Position numbers and translations under genes: made by a program. The notes under the pieces were generated by a model. That model was not told where the DNA came from, made no database searches, and was given only the letters and a program-made list of their open reading frames with translations. 64,000 nucleotides of DNA from Burkholderia ambifaria AMMD (GTDB lineage: Bacteria > Pseudomonadota > Gammaproteobacteria > Burkholderiales > Burkholderiaceae): assembly GCF_000203915.1 (NCBI RefSeq), contig NC_008390.1, positions 3,286,001 to 3,350,000 on the forward strand. Direction: 5' to 3'. This document shows, piece by piece, positions 27,239-36,178 of the stretch (within the stretch, counting starts at the first letter, position 1; each line of letters starts with the position of its first letter).

Positions 27239-29440
27239 TCAGAACGTGTACACGGCCGACAGCATCGCCGAGCGGCCGTCGCCGAGCTCGACCGCGGACG
27301 ATCGCGATTCGCTTCCCGACACCTGCCGCACGCGTTCGACATACGCACGATCGAACAGGTTGTCGACGTTCAGCTGGAAGCGCAGCCGGCGGCTCACCTC
27401 GTAGCCGGCCATCAGGCTGTGCACCCAGTACGCGCCAAGCTTGCCGTCGCCTTGCGACGTCACGTTGCGCCGGCCGACGAAGTGCGAACCGTAGCCCATC
27501 GTCCAGCCCGCCGGCAATCGATAGGTCGTCCACACGTTGAACGCATGCCGCGGCGTGTTGCCGAGCGCCTGGCCCCCGCGGCGCGGCGTGGCCGGCGAAC
27601 TGAGCGTGACGCTCGCCAGATACGTGTAGTTCGCGAACAGGTCCCAGCGCGGCGTCACCTTGCCGGCGGCACCGAGTTCGACACCGCGCACGCGCTGCCG
27701 GCCCACGAGCGCGTAGCCGCCGTCGGCCATTCGTTCGCGCGCGTTCTTCTTTTCGGTCTGGAACAGCGCGCCGTTCAGCGCGATGCCCGCGAGCCCTTCC
27801 CATTTCGCGCCGAGCTCGAAGCTCTCGTTTTTCTCGGGGGCGAGCGCACCGGTCGCCGCGCTCACGCCGGAGCCGGTGGTCACGAGAAATTCGGCAGACG
27901 GGTTGAACGATGTGCCATAGGCGAAATACGCGCGGCCGTTGTCGGTCGGCTTGAACACGAGGGCCGCGCGCGTGCTCAGATGACGGTCGCCGCTGTCCGC
28001 GCGCTCGGTCGGTTTGCCGGCCGGCGTACTTTCCGCCCAGCCGTCGATCCAGTCGTGCCGCAGCCCGACGTCGACATCCCAATTCCGGCCGAGCGAGATC
28101 GTGTCGAACGCGTACAGCGCCTTCACGACGAGCGCCGTGTCGTTGCGCGCGCTGTCCTGGCGCCGCGCGGGCCCTTGCCAGATGCCCGGCGGCGCGGCGA
28201 GCGCGAAACCGTCGGCCGGATAGAACCGGTTGAGCCCGTACGAATAGGTCGTGCGGCCGTACGTTTCCCGCGAGATCTCGAAGCCGGTGACGAGCGTGTG
28301 CCCGATCCCGAGCGTCGCGAACTCGCTCGTGATGTTCGTCTGGTTCGCCCACATCGCGGTCGACGCATCGCGGCCGTAGCCCTGCGGCCCGGCCGGCTTG
28401 TAGCGCCCGGGCGGCAGCCCCTGCAGGTTCACGTGCGACGCGGAAATCACGGTGTCGCGATTCAGGTGCGCATAGCGGCTCAGGTTCTGCACCTTCAGGC
28501 TGGACGACACGTCGTGTTCGGCCTTCACGGTGAACGCGTCCGACGTGATGCGTTCGCGATCGAGATTGCGCCAGCCGAAATAGCTGTCGCGCGACACGCC
28601 GGCCAGCACCTGGCCGTTGTGCGCCGGCAGCCCGTAGTCGGGCAGGTTGTTGTCGTACTGGTGAAAATAGCCGAGCGTGACGCGCGTCGGCGTGCCGAGA
28701 CCGAACGCCAGCGACGGCGCGACACCCCAGCGCCGCTTGCGGATGTCGTCGCGGCCCGGCACTTCGTTGACGTGCGCCATCGCGTTCAGGCGGAACGCCG
28801 CCCGATCGTCGGTGCCGGGCAGCGGCCGGTTCGCATCGAGCGTCACGCGGCGATAGCCGGACGTGCCGAGCATCGTGCCGGCCTCCGTGGACGCACCGGC
28901 CTTCGGCGTCTTGCTGACGAGGTTCACCGAGCCGCCCGTCGTGCCCGCGCCGCCGAATACCGAGTTCGGCCCCTTGATCACTTCGACCGCCTCGATGTTG
29001 AACAGGTCGCTGCGATTGTTCTGCGCACTGTCGCGCAGCCCGTCGATCTGCATGTTCGCATTCGCGCTGAAGCCGCGGATATTGAACATGTCGCCCGAAC
29101 CGCCGCCGCCCTCTCCCGCGTTGAACGTGATGCCCGCGACGTTCGACAGCGCCTCGCGCAGGCTCAGCGCCTGCTGTTCGTCGAGCACCACGCGCGGCAC
29201 GACGGTGATCGTCTGCGGCACGTCGAGCAGCGGCGTCGCATATTTGGCGGAGCCCGAGCGGTCGACGCGCGAACCCGCGTCGCGCTCGCCGTGAACGAAG
29301 ATCGGGTTCAGGTGCGGCGCGTGCCGCGGCTCGCCCTCGTCCGCGCAGGCCGGCGCGGCCGCACAGGTCATCATCGCGAATGCGACGGACGCGCTCGCGC
29401 GGCGCGGCGGCGTCGCGCGCGACTGAATGCAACGGCTCAT
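27239..29440 (-). CDS. TonB-dependent siderophore receptor
   Basis: A 733-aa outer-membrane receptor. An export signal ends near PACA, followed by the TonB-box region, plug domain (LLDVPQTITVVPRVVLDEQ, NVAGITFNAGEGG, FNIRGFSANANMQIDGLRD, EVIKGPNSVFGG) and a 22-strand barrel ending in the terminal phenylalanine VYTF. The plug wording matches FecA/FhuA/FptA-type ferri-siderophore receptors. The ligand is unknown, and no biosynthesis genes are nearby. ATG 29440 is preferred over 29497 because the latter would place the Fur box inside the gene. Confidence 0.92.
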   Translation of the reverse strand: MSRCIQSRATPPRRASASVAFAMMTCAAAPACADEGEPRHAPHLNPIFVHGERDAGSRVDRSGSAKYATPLLDVPQTITVVPRVVLDEQQALSLREALSNVAGITFNAGEGGGGSGDMFNIRGFSANANMQIDGLRDSAQNNRSDLFNIEAVEVIKGPNSVFGGAGTTGGSVNLVSKTPKAGASTEAGTMLGTSGYRRVTLDANRPLPGTDDRAAFRLNAMAHVNEVPGRDDIRKRRWGVAPSLAFGLGTPTRVTLGYFHQYDNNLPDYGLPAHNGQVLAGVSRDSYFGWRNLDRERITSDAFTVKAEHDVSSSLKVQNLSRYAHLNRDTVISASHVNLQGLPPGRYKPAGPQGYGRDASTAMWANQTNITSEFATLGIGHTLVTGFEISRETYGRTTYSYGLNRFYPADGFALAAPPGIWQGPARRQDSARNDTALVVKALYAFDTISLGRNWDVDVGLRHDWIDGWAESTPAGKPTERADSGDRHLSTRAALVFKPTDNGRAYFAYGTSFNPSAEFLVTTGSGVSAATGALAPEKNESFELGAKWEGLAGIALNGALFQTEKKNARERMADGGYALVGRQRVRGVELGAAGKVTPRWDLFANYTYLASVTLSSPATPRRGGQALGNTPRHAFNVWTTYRLPAGWTMGYGSHFVGRRNVTSQGDGKLGAYWVHSLMAGYEVSRRLRFQLNVDNLFDRAYVERVRQVSGSESRSSAVELGDGRSAMLSAVYTF

Positions 29441-29458
29441 GTTCACTCCACTCCAATG

Positions 29459-29477
29459 TTGAGAATGATTCTCATTA
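29459..29477. promoter_or_regulatory. Fur box upstream of the siderophore receptor
   Basis: TTGAGAATGATTCTCATTA contains the near-perfect palindrome GAGAATGATTCTC and agrees closely with the 19-bp Fur consensus GATAATGATAATCATTATC. It sits about 20 bp upstream of the start at 29440, indicating iron-repressed expression. Confidence 0.88.
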
Positions 29478-29530
29478 CAATGGAATGGGCGCGACACGGC
29501 AATTGGACACGTCCGAACTTCGTTATCCGA

Positions 29531-29566
29531 ACGACTCGTCGGACGACTCGTCGGACGACCCGTCGA
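29531..29566. repeat. 12-bp tandem triplication
   Basis: ACGACTCGTCGG occurs twice followed by ACGACCCGTCGA, three 12-bp units in a row, 40-80 bp after the stop of the GST at 29609. Its purpose is unknown. Confidence 0.7.
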
Positions 29567-29608
29567 ACGAAGCAGCCATGCCGCCGACCGGCCAGCCGCG
29601 GCCGCGTG

Positions 29609-30247
29609 TCAGACCTGCTCGCGCGCCACCGCGCGCCGAGCGGCCGGCCGCTCGGCCTCGCGCTGCGCATGCGCGGTCCACGCGGGATGCCGCGTCATGT
29701 CGAGCCCGATCGCGACGCCCCAGCGATACAGCACCAGCAGGAACGGATCGACGATCGAATGACCGCCCGGCTCGGCCCACGTGCGGCCGTCGGCGAGCGC
29801 GGCTTCGATCGATGCGTTCGCGGCGTCGATCAGCCCGCGCCCGTGCGCACTGATCGCACCGTGCAGCGCGGGATCGCCGATGAAGCGCCCCGGCCGCCAC
29901 AGCGTGCCGTAGCCGACGCCGTGCACCCAGCCGACCAGCCACGCGAGCCATTCGTGGCAGCGCGCCTCGCGCAGCGGATCGTCGAGGGGCAGCAGCTGCG
30001 CGTCCGGATGGCGGCGCGCGAGATACGTGAGGATCGCGGGCGTTTCGGTCAGCACGCGCGGCTCGCCCGGAATCGCGAGCACGGGCACGCGCGCCTTCGG
30101 GTTGATCGCGAGATAGCGCGCGTCGAGATTCTGCCGCTCGCGCACGGACACGATCTCGACGTCGAACGGCGCGCCGGTTTCCTCGAGCGCGATGTGGGCG
30201 GCGAGCGAACACGCGCCCGGCGAAAGATAGAGACGATATGCGTTCAT
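29609..30247 (-). CDS. glutathione S-transferase family protein
   Basis: A 212-aa GST. The N-terminus YRLYLSPGACSLAAHIALEE has the Ser/Cys pattern of beta-class enzymes, with NPKARVPVLAI (cis-Pro) and TETPAILTYLARRHP for glutathione binding. The C-terminal domain has the HSIVDPFLLVLYRWG box. It is divergent from a LysR regulator at 30361, with the perfect palindrome ATTAGTGCTACTAAT in the gap, so it may be that regulator's target. Confidence 0.88.
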   Translation of the reverse strand: MNAYRLYLSPGACSLAAHIALEETGAPFDVEIVSVRERQNLDARYLAINPKARVPVLAIPGEPRVLTETPAILTYLARRHPDAQLLPLDDPLREARCHEWLAWLVGWVHGVGYGTLWRPGRFIGDPALHGAISAHGRGLIDAANASIEAALADGRTWAEPGGHSIVDPFLLVLYRWGVAIGLDMTRHPAWTAHAQREAERPAARRAVAREQV

Positions 30248-30340
30248 GGATGGCGTTGCCCGGTGGACTCGTTGAAAGACGGAACCGAGTGTAGGAGCGC
30301 GCGGCCGGCCGCCACAAACGATGAATTGTCGTGCTCGGGC

Positions 30341-30355
30341 ATTAGTGCTACTAAT
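30341..30355. promoter_or_regulatory. ATTAG-N5-CTAAT operator of a GcvA-like regulator
   Basis: ATTAGTGCTACTAAT is a perfect palindrome (ATTAGT/ACTAAT around GCT). The CTAAT half-site is the known core recognised by GcvA of E. coli, and the gene 5 bp downstream encodes a GcvA-like LysR protein. It lies between divergent starts, so autoregulation and control of the GST are likely. Confidence 0.6.
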
Positions 30356-30360
30356 GCGTG

Positions 30361-31281
30361 ATGCGACGCATCCACCTTCCCCCGCTGCAGACGCTGCGCG
30401 CGTTCGAAGCCGCCGTGCGGCTGCAGAGCTTCACGCGCGCGGCCGACGAACTCGCGCTCACGCAGGGCGCGGTCAGCCAGCACATCCGCGCGCTCGAAGC
30501 GCAGCTCGGTCATCCGCTGTTCACGCGCGAGCGCAACGGCGCCACGCCGACGCATGCCGCGCACGCGCTCGTGCTGCAGGTGCGCCAGGGCCTGAGCGTG
30601 CTCGAACGCGCGTTCGAGCCGGCGCTCGCCGTGCGCGACCGCCCGCGCACCTGCGACGTCACGCTGAACGTGAGCGTGCTGCCGAGCGTCGCCGAGCGCT
30701 GGCTCGCGCCGCGCCTGCCGCGCTTCGCGGCCGCGCATCCGCACATCGCGATCGCGCTGCATCCGGACGCGGCGCTCGCGCCGCTGCGCAAGCGCGACCG
30801 CATCGACGTCGCGCTGCGCTACGGGCCTGGCACCTGGCCGGGCGTCGTCGCCGAGAAGCTGATGAACGAGACGGTCTTTCCGGTCGCGAGCCCCGCGTAC
30901 CGCAATCGCGACGGCATCGCGCCGCGCACGCCAGCCGATCTCGTGCGCGCGACCCTGCTGCGCCACCCCGCGCAGCCGTGGGAACCGTGGTTCCAGGCCG
31001 CTCGCCTCGACCTCGTCGAATCCGCGCGCGCGCCGCGCTTCACCGATGCGAACGCGCTGATCGACGCGGCGCTGAAAGGACGCGGCGTCGCGCTCGCGCG
31101 CCGCTCGCTGATCGAACCCGAACTCGCGGCCGGCACGCTCGTGCGCGTGTCGACGGTGCGCGTGACCGACGTGTATGCGCACTACGTGGTGTGGCGCCCC
31201 GGCCATCCGCACGAAGCGGCGATCCGCACGTGGCTCGACTGGCTGCGCAGCGAAGTGCGGCGCAGGACGCCGCGACGCTGA
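30361..31281 (+). CDS. GcvA-like LysR family regulator
   Basis: A 306-aa LysR protein. The DNA-binding domain MRRIHLPPLQTLRAFEAAVR, FTRAADELALTQGAVSQHIR and LEAQLGHPLFTR closely follows the GcvA/AmpR branch. The effector domain with LYRVGTWPG-like and VSTVRVTDVYAHY stretches follows. An in-frame GTG lies one codon upstream (30358); ATG 30361 is used here. The close overlap of the start with a CTAAT palindrome suggests negative autoregulation. Confidence 0.9.
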   Translation: MRRIHLPPLQTLRAFEAAVRLQSFTRAADELALTQGAVSQHIRALEAQLGHPLFTRERNGATPTHAAHALVLQVRQGLSVLERAFEPALAVRDRPRTCDVTLNVSVLPSVAERWLAPRLPRFAAAHPHIAIALHPDAALAPLRKRDRIDVALRYGPGTWPGVVAEKLMNETVFPVASPAYRNRDGIAPRTPADLVRATLLRHPAQPWEPWFQAARLDLVESARAPRFTDANALIDAALKGRGVALARRSLIEPELAAGTLVRVSTVRVTDVYAHYVVWRPGHPHEAAIRTWLDWLRSEVRRRTPRR

Positions 31282-31286
31282 CGCGC

Positions 31287-33512
31287 TCAGGCCCGCGCCG
31301 GCATCGCCACCTTGTCGAGCGTGATCGGCAGATCGCGCACGCGCACGCCCGTCGCGTGATAGACGGCGTTGGCAATCGCGGCCGGCACGCCGGTGATCCC
31401 GATCTCGCCGATACCGCGGATGCCGAGCGGATTGAAGTGCGTGTCGCTCTCGTCGACGAAGGTCACGTCGAACTCGCCGATATCCGCGTTCACCGGCACG
31501 TGATATTCGGCGAGGTTCGCATTCGTGAAGCGGCCGTGCCGCACGTCGAGATGCGAACCTTCCTCGAGCGCCGTGCCGAGCCCCCACACCATCCCGCCGA
31601 GCAACTGGCTGCGCGCGGTCTTCGCATTGAGCACGCGGCCGACGCTGTACACGCCGACGATGCGCGGCACGCGGATCGTGCCGAGTTCGGCGTCGACGTG
31701 CACTTCCGCGAACACCGCGCCGAACGAGTGGGACGCGTAGCGCGACTTCTCGTCGCCCGGCTTCGTCGTCGCCTGCGCGTCGATCGGATGGCCGCCCGCC
31801 CGCGCGATCACTGCGGCGGCCGGATCGCGCCGCGACGGGTCGCCGCGATGCACGAGCCAGCCGTCGTCGACCGTCACGTCGTCGGCCGCGGCGCCGTGCA
31901 GCGGCGAGCCCGGATCGGCGATCGCCAGCGCGATCAGCTGCGCGCGCGCCTGCAGGGCGGCCTCGCGCACGGCCGGCGCGACGCTCGCCGCCGATTGCGA
32001 GCCGCCCGACACCGGCGCGCGCGGCAGGCTCGAATCGCCGAGCACGAAACGCACGTGTTGCGGCGCGAAGCCGAGCGCATCGGCGGCGACCTGCGTCATC
32101 ACGGTGTAGGTGCCCGTACCGATGTCCTGCGTGCCCGACGCCACTTCGGCCGTGCCGTCCGGCAGGATGCGCGCACGCGCGGCCGCCTCGCTGCGGTTCG
32201 CCGGATACGTGGCGGCCGCCATCCCGAGGCCGATCAGCGTGTCGCCGTCGCGCATCGTGCGCGGCGCGCCGGTGCGGCGCGACCAGCCGAAGCGTTGCGC
32301 GCCGACGCGGTAGCACTCGCGCAGCTTGTTGCTCGACCACGGCTTGCCGTCCTGCGGATCGACCTCGGCATAATTCGCGAGCCGCAGCGCGACCGGATCC
32401 ATCCCGAGCCGCCACGCGAGTTCGTCCATCGCCGATTCGAGCGCGAACGAGCCGGGCGTCTCGCCGGGCGCGCGCATGAACGTCGGCGTGCCGACGTTCA
32501 GCGCCACGATCCGGTGCGTGGTCGCCTGGTTCGGCACCGCATACATGATGCGCGACGGCATCCCGCACATCTCCGTCCAGTCCTCGAAGGTCGACGTGGT
32601 GACGATCGAGTCGTGGCGCATCGCGGTCAGCGTGCCGTCGTGGCGGGCGGCCAGCACGACGCGCTGTTCGGTGAACGGCCGGCCCCCGACCGGGCCGAAC
32701 ATCTGCGGCCGCGTCAGCGCGAGCCGGACCGGGCGACCGACCTGCTTCGCGGCCATCGCGCACAGCGACACGTGCGACCACGACGATCCCTTGCAGCCGA
32801 AGCCGCCGCCGAGGAACGGTGAAATCACGCGGACCTGTTCCGGCGCGATGCCGAAGACCGCGGCCACCGCGGTGCTCGCGCCGGACACGCCCTGCGTCGC
32901 ATCGTGCAGCGTGAGCGTCGGCCCGTCCCAGTGCGCCATCGTCGCGTGCGGCTCGATCGGGTTGTGATGCTGCATCGGCGTCGTGTAGGTCGCGTCGATG
33001 CGCACCGCGCCTTCGCGCAGGCCGGCCTCGACGTCGCCGCGCTGCGTATCCATCGCGCGCCCCTGCTGCTTCGGCGGCACGCGTGCAGCGCCCTTCTCGC
33101 GCGCGAAATCGAGCGCGGCATTGCTCGCGCGATAGCGCACGCGCACCGCATTCGCGGCGTCGGTCGCATGCTCGAGCGTGTCGGCGACGACGACCGCGAC
33201 GGGCTCGTTGCTGTAGCGCACCGCGTCGTCCTGCAGCAGCGTGAGCCGGCGCCCGGCGGGTGGCGACAGCGGCGGACGGCCGCCGTTCGGCAGCCGCATC
33301 GCATTCTCGTGCGTCATCACGAGCAGCACGCCCGGCATCGCGCGGGCACGCGCCGTGTCGATCGACTCGATGCGTCCCGATGGAATCGTGCTGGTCACGA
33401 GCACCGCATGCGCGAGCCGCGCATCGGCAAACTCGGCCGCATAACGCGCGCCGCCCGTCACCTTGAGTTCGCCGTCGACGCGGTCGAGCGGCTGTCCCGT
33501 CAACGTGTTCAT
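31287..33512 (-). CDS. paoC: molybdopterin-binding subunit of aldehyde oxidoreductase (PaoC/YagR-like)
   Basis: A 741-aa large subunit of the xanthine dehydrogenase family, holding the molybdenum cofactor. It has the aldehyde oxidase a/b hammerhead (VDGELKVTGGARYAAEF), QHHNPIEPHATMAHWDG, the cofactor loop FLGGGFGCKGSSW, and the catalytic-glutamate region RGIGEIGITGVPAAIAN near the end. Order and length match PaoC, the periplasmic aldehyde oxidoreductase of E. coli. Its ATG overlaps the paoB stop (ATGA at 33509-33512), so the genes are translationally coupled. The substrate range (aromatic aldehydes in E. coli) is inferred. Confidence 0.88.
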   Translation of the reverse strand: MNTLTGQPLDRVDGELKVTGGARYAAEFADARLAHAVLVTSTIPSGRIESIDTARARAMPGVLLVMTHENAMRLPNGGRPPLSPPAGRRLTLLQDDAVRYSNEPVAVVVADTLEHATDAANAVRVRYRASNAALDFAREKGAARVPPKQQGRAMDTQRGDVEAGLREGAVRIDATYTTPMQHHNPIEPHATMAHWDGPTLTLHDATQGVSGASTAVAAVFGIAPEQVRVISPFLGGGFGCKGSSWSHVSLCAMAAKQVGRPVRLALTRPQMFGPVGGRPFTEQRVVLAARHDGTLTAMRHDSIVTTSTFEDWTEMCGMPSRIMYAVPNQATTHRIVALNVGTPTFMRAPGETPGSFALESAMDELAWRLGMDPVALRLANYAEVDPQDGKPWSSNKLRECYRVGAQRFGWSRRTGAPRTMRDGDTLIGLGMAAATYPANRSEAAARARILPDGTAEVASGTQDIGTGTYTVMTQVAADALGFAPQHVRFVLGDSSLPRAPVSGGSQSAASVAPAVREAALQARAQLIALAIADPGSPLHGAAADDVTVDDGWLVHRGDPSRRDPAAAVIARAGGHPIDAQATTKPGDEKSRYASHSFGAVFAEVHVDAELGTIRVPRIVGVYSVGRVLNAKTARSQLLGGMVWGLGTALEEGSHLDVRHGRFTNANLAEYHVPVNADIGEFDVTFVDESDTHFNPLGIRGIGEIGITGVPAAIANAVYHATGVRVRDLPITLDKVAMPARA

Positions 33513-34510
33513 GCGGCACCTCCCGTCGCGCCGGCGGCAATGGTCACCGCGCGCACGATCGCGCGCTGCGCGAGCGCGACCTTGAATCCGTTACCGTCGA
33601 GCGGCCGCGCATCGCGCAACTCGAGCGCGGCCGCCTCGCGCAGCGCGGCATCGGTCGGCGCGCGCCCCGCGAGGTGCCGTTCCGCGGCCGTCGCGCGCAG
33701 CGGCTTGTGCGCGACGCCGCCGAGCGCGATCCGCGCCTCCGCAATGCGCGGGCCGTCCATCCGCAATGCGGCGGCCACGGCCACCAGCGCGAACGCGTAG
33801 CTCGCACGGTCGCGCACCTTCAGATAGTGCGCATGGTCGGCGAAGCGCGGCGGCGGCAGGTCGACCGCGGTGATCAGTTCGCCGGGCTCGAGCGTCGTGT
33901 CGAGATCGGGCCGATCGCCGGGCAAGCGGTGAAACGACGCGAACGGAATCTGCCGCGCGCCGTGCGGGCCGCTGACCTGCACGACGGCGTCGAGCGCCGC
34001 GAGCGCGACGCTCATGTCCGACGGGTTCACCGCCACGCACTGCGGGCTCGCGCCGAGTATCGCGTGCATCCGGTTGTGGCCGCCGATTGCCGCGCAGCCG
34101 CTGCCCGGCGCGCGCTTGTTGCATTGCGCGAACGCCGGATCGTAGAAATACGGACAGCGCGTGCGCTGCATCAGGTTGCCGCCCACCGTCGCCATGTTGC
34201 GCAATTGCGCGGACGCGCCGGCGAGCAGCGCTTGCGACAGCAGCGGATAGTCGGTGCGAATGCGCGGATGGTCGGCCGCGTCGCTGTTGCGCACGAGCGC
34301 ACCGATGCGCAGCCCGCCGCCGGGCAGTGCATCGACCGTGTCGAGGCCCGCGATGCGCGTGATGTCGATGAGCGCGACGGGCCGTGCGACGCCGCCCTTC
34401 ATCAGGTCGAGCAGGTTCGTGCCGCCGCCGATGAACGCCGCGCCCGGCCGCTGCGCCGCGCGCACGGCAGCGGCGACGTCGGTGGCGCGTTCGTAGGAGA
34501 TCGCTTCCAT
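33509..34510 (-). CDS. paoB: FAD-binding subunit of aldehyde oxidoreductase (PaoB/YagS-like)
   Basis: A 333-aa medium subunit binding FAD through FIGGGTNLLDLMK and ATVGGNLMQRTRCPYFYD. The extra cysteines in RCPYFYDPAFAQCNKRAPGSGC fit the [4Fe-4S] cluster characteristic of PaoB. It passes electrons between the iron-sulfur subunit and FAD. It is the middle gene of the paoA-paoB-paoC order, 18 bp after paoA and overlapping paoC by 4 bp. Confidence 0.88.
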   Translation of the reverse strand: MEAISYERATDVAAAVRAAQRPGAAFIGGGTNLLDLMKGGVARPVALIDITRIAGLDTVDALPGGGLRIGALVRNSDAADHPRIRTDYPLLSQALLAGASAQLRNMATVGGNLMQRTRCPYFYDPAFAQCNKRAPGSGCAAIGGHNRMHAILGASPQCVAVNPSDMSVALAALDAVVQVSGPHGARQIPFASFHRLPGDRPDLDTTLEPGELITAVDLPPPRFADHAHYLKVRDRASYAFALVAVAAALRMDGPRIAEARIALGGVAHKPLRATAAERHLAGRAPTDAALREAAALELRDARPLDGNGFKVALAQRAIVRAVTIAAGATGGAA

Positions 34511-34528
34511 TGCGGTGCCCTCCGTCGG

Positions 34529-35284
34529 CTAGCCGCGCGCCGCGTGCGCGGCGCGCACGGCGGCGACGATGTTCTGATACGCACCGCAGCGGCACAGGTT
34601 GCCGCTCATGCGTTCGCGAATCTCGTCGTCCGACAGCTGCGCCGGGTGCCGCCGCACATCGTCGGTGACGGCGCTCGCGGCCCCGGACGAGAACTCGTCG
34701 AGCAGCGCGGTCGCGGAGCAGAGCTGGCCGGACGTGCAGTAGCCGCACTGGAACGCATCGTGTTCGACAAACGCACGCTGCACGGGGCTCAATACGCCGC
34801 CGTGCGCGAGGCCCTCGACGGTCGTGATCCGCTGGCCTTCGTGCATCACCGCGAGCGTCAGGCACGCATTGATGCGCCGTCCTTCGACGAGCACCGTGCA
34901 GGCGCCGCACTGCCCGCGGTCGCAGCCCTTCTTCGTGCCCGTGAGGCCCGCATATTCGCGCAGCGCGTCGAGCAGCGTGACACGCGGTTCGAGCTGCAGC
35001 GTGTAGGCGCGCCCGTTGATGTCGAGATGCACCGGTTGTGCCGGGACCGGATCGCGGTGCGGGGCACCCGAGCCGGACGCGGCGTGTGCGGGCTGCGGAT
35101 GAACGTGCGATGCGGCGCTGACCGTCGCGGCCGCGGCCGCGGATTGCAAAAAGCGGCGCCGTGCGGCACTCGACGGCGTATCGTGCGGCAACGGCAGCGC
35201 CGCTGAATCGCCGGGCGCGGGTGTCGGCGGGCCGGCATCGCGCGCGGGTTCGGCGGACGGGGAATCGGATCGATCGCTGGACAT
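34529..35284 (-). CDS. paoA: 2Fe-2S subunit of aldehyde oxidoreductase (PaoA/YagT-like), Tat-exported
   Basis: A 251-aa small subunit. The N-terminus carries a twin-arginine signal ARRRFLQSAAAA ending near PAHA, so the folded heterotrimer is probably exported to the periplasm on this subunit. The ferredoxin domain has CDRGQCGACTV and a further cysteine in INACLTL; the helical domain has FQCGYCTSGQL and NLCRCGAY, giving two [2Fe-2S] clusters. The start is ambiguous between 35302 (MERAEV) and 35284 (MSSDRS); the second is used. No paoD-type cofactor chaperone gene is present in the window. Confidence 0.88.
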   Translation of the reverse strand: MSSDRSDSPSAEPARDAGPPTPAPGDSAALPLPHDTPSSAARRRFLQSAAAAATVSAASHVHPQPAHAASGSGAPHRDPVPAQPVHLDINGRAYTLQLEPRVTLLDALREYAGLTGTKKGCDRGQCGACTVLVEGRRINACLTLAVMHEGQRITTVEGLAHGGVLSPVQRAFVEHDAFQCGYCTSGQLCSATALLDEFSSGAASAVTDDVRRHPAQLSDDEIRERMSGNLCRCGAYQNIVAAVRAAHAARG

Positions 35285-35843
35285 GACTTCTGCTCGCTCC
35301 ATGGGGTGAATGGATGCAGATGTGCCGCCCGTGCGCGGAGGGCCGCGCGCGACGGCACGCGCATCGGCGCAGTTAGCAATTCCGGTGCCGCGGGTATGTG
35401 CGGGTAGCACCCCAACGCGCGGCGCTGGCATCGACACGCGGCGCGAACGCGCGGCAAACTGGCCGCGCCGCCTTTCTTGACGCATGCATGGCACGACGCT
35501 GGCGCGTGGCTGACCGCGCGCTGGCAAAGCGGCAAAAACGCCCGCTTTTCGGCGTGATTCGCGGCGCGTCGACCGCAGATTGCCGATCGCATTCGGGGTG
35601 CCGCGCACGCCGCAGGCATTGCAATGAGTCCGTCGTCGCATTGCACGCGCGTGTAAATACGCGCCGCCTCCGCGTCCGCTGGAAAATTCCGCCATGCGAG
35701 CATGCGATGCTTCGCGAAAGCATCCGGTCAGCTTCACGAAAGCCTTTCGCGATCACGCCCCGGTTGCAAACGATTCACCGAATCGTCGCATCGCACCGGC
35801 ATACTGGAAATCGTTTCCCGATCCGCCTGCCAGGAGAGAAGTC
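35285..35843. other. divergent intergenic region upstream of paoA and the lipoprotein gene
   Basis: About 560 bp without a credible gene. It contains a 9-bp inverted repeat TCGCGAAAG (35712-35720) / CTTTCGCGA (35744-35752) with a 23-base gap, about 90 bp before the lipoprotein start, a candidate operator or leader hairpin. Overlapping frames on both strands have no family likeness. Confidence 0.45.
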
Positions 35844-36128
35844 ATGCGTCGCGTTGCCCTCGTCGTCGTTCTGTGTGCCGCCACCTTCGTCGCCGCCTGC
35901 AGCGACGACGCGCCGCACGACGCGCACACGGCCGACGGCTCGCCACCGGCCGGCGCATCGTCCGGCTCCGCGAGCGCATTCAACAGCGGTGCAGGCGCGA
36001 GCGCCGCCGCATCCGATGCCGCACCGCTCGCGCCGCCTGTCGTCCACTACCCGCCCGACGATGACGACGACGCCAAGCCCGCGACGAATGCGGGCGCGTC
36101 CGGCGTCGCCGCGTCCTCATCGCACTGA
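35844..36128 (+). CDS. small putative lipoprotein
   Basis: A 94-aa lipoprotein. MRRVALVVVLCAATFVAAC ends in a lipobox (VAAC) with Ser-Asp after the cysteine, a mild inner-membrane retention pattern in E. coli terms. The mature part is low complexity: Ala/Ser/Gly-rich, with PPDDDDDAKP. ATG 35844 has AGGAGAG upstream. It lies 50 bp before the phospholipase gene on the same strand and may be co-transcribed. No family recognised. Confidence 0.75.
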   Translation: MRRVALVVVLCAATFVAACSDDAPHDAHTADGSPPAGASSGSASAFNSGAGASAAASDAAPLAPPVVHYPPDDDDDAKPATNAGASGVAASSSH

Positions 36129-36178
36129 TCCCGCCGTTCCTGTCCCGTCCCCCGATCGCAGAACCGAGGTGAAACAAC

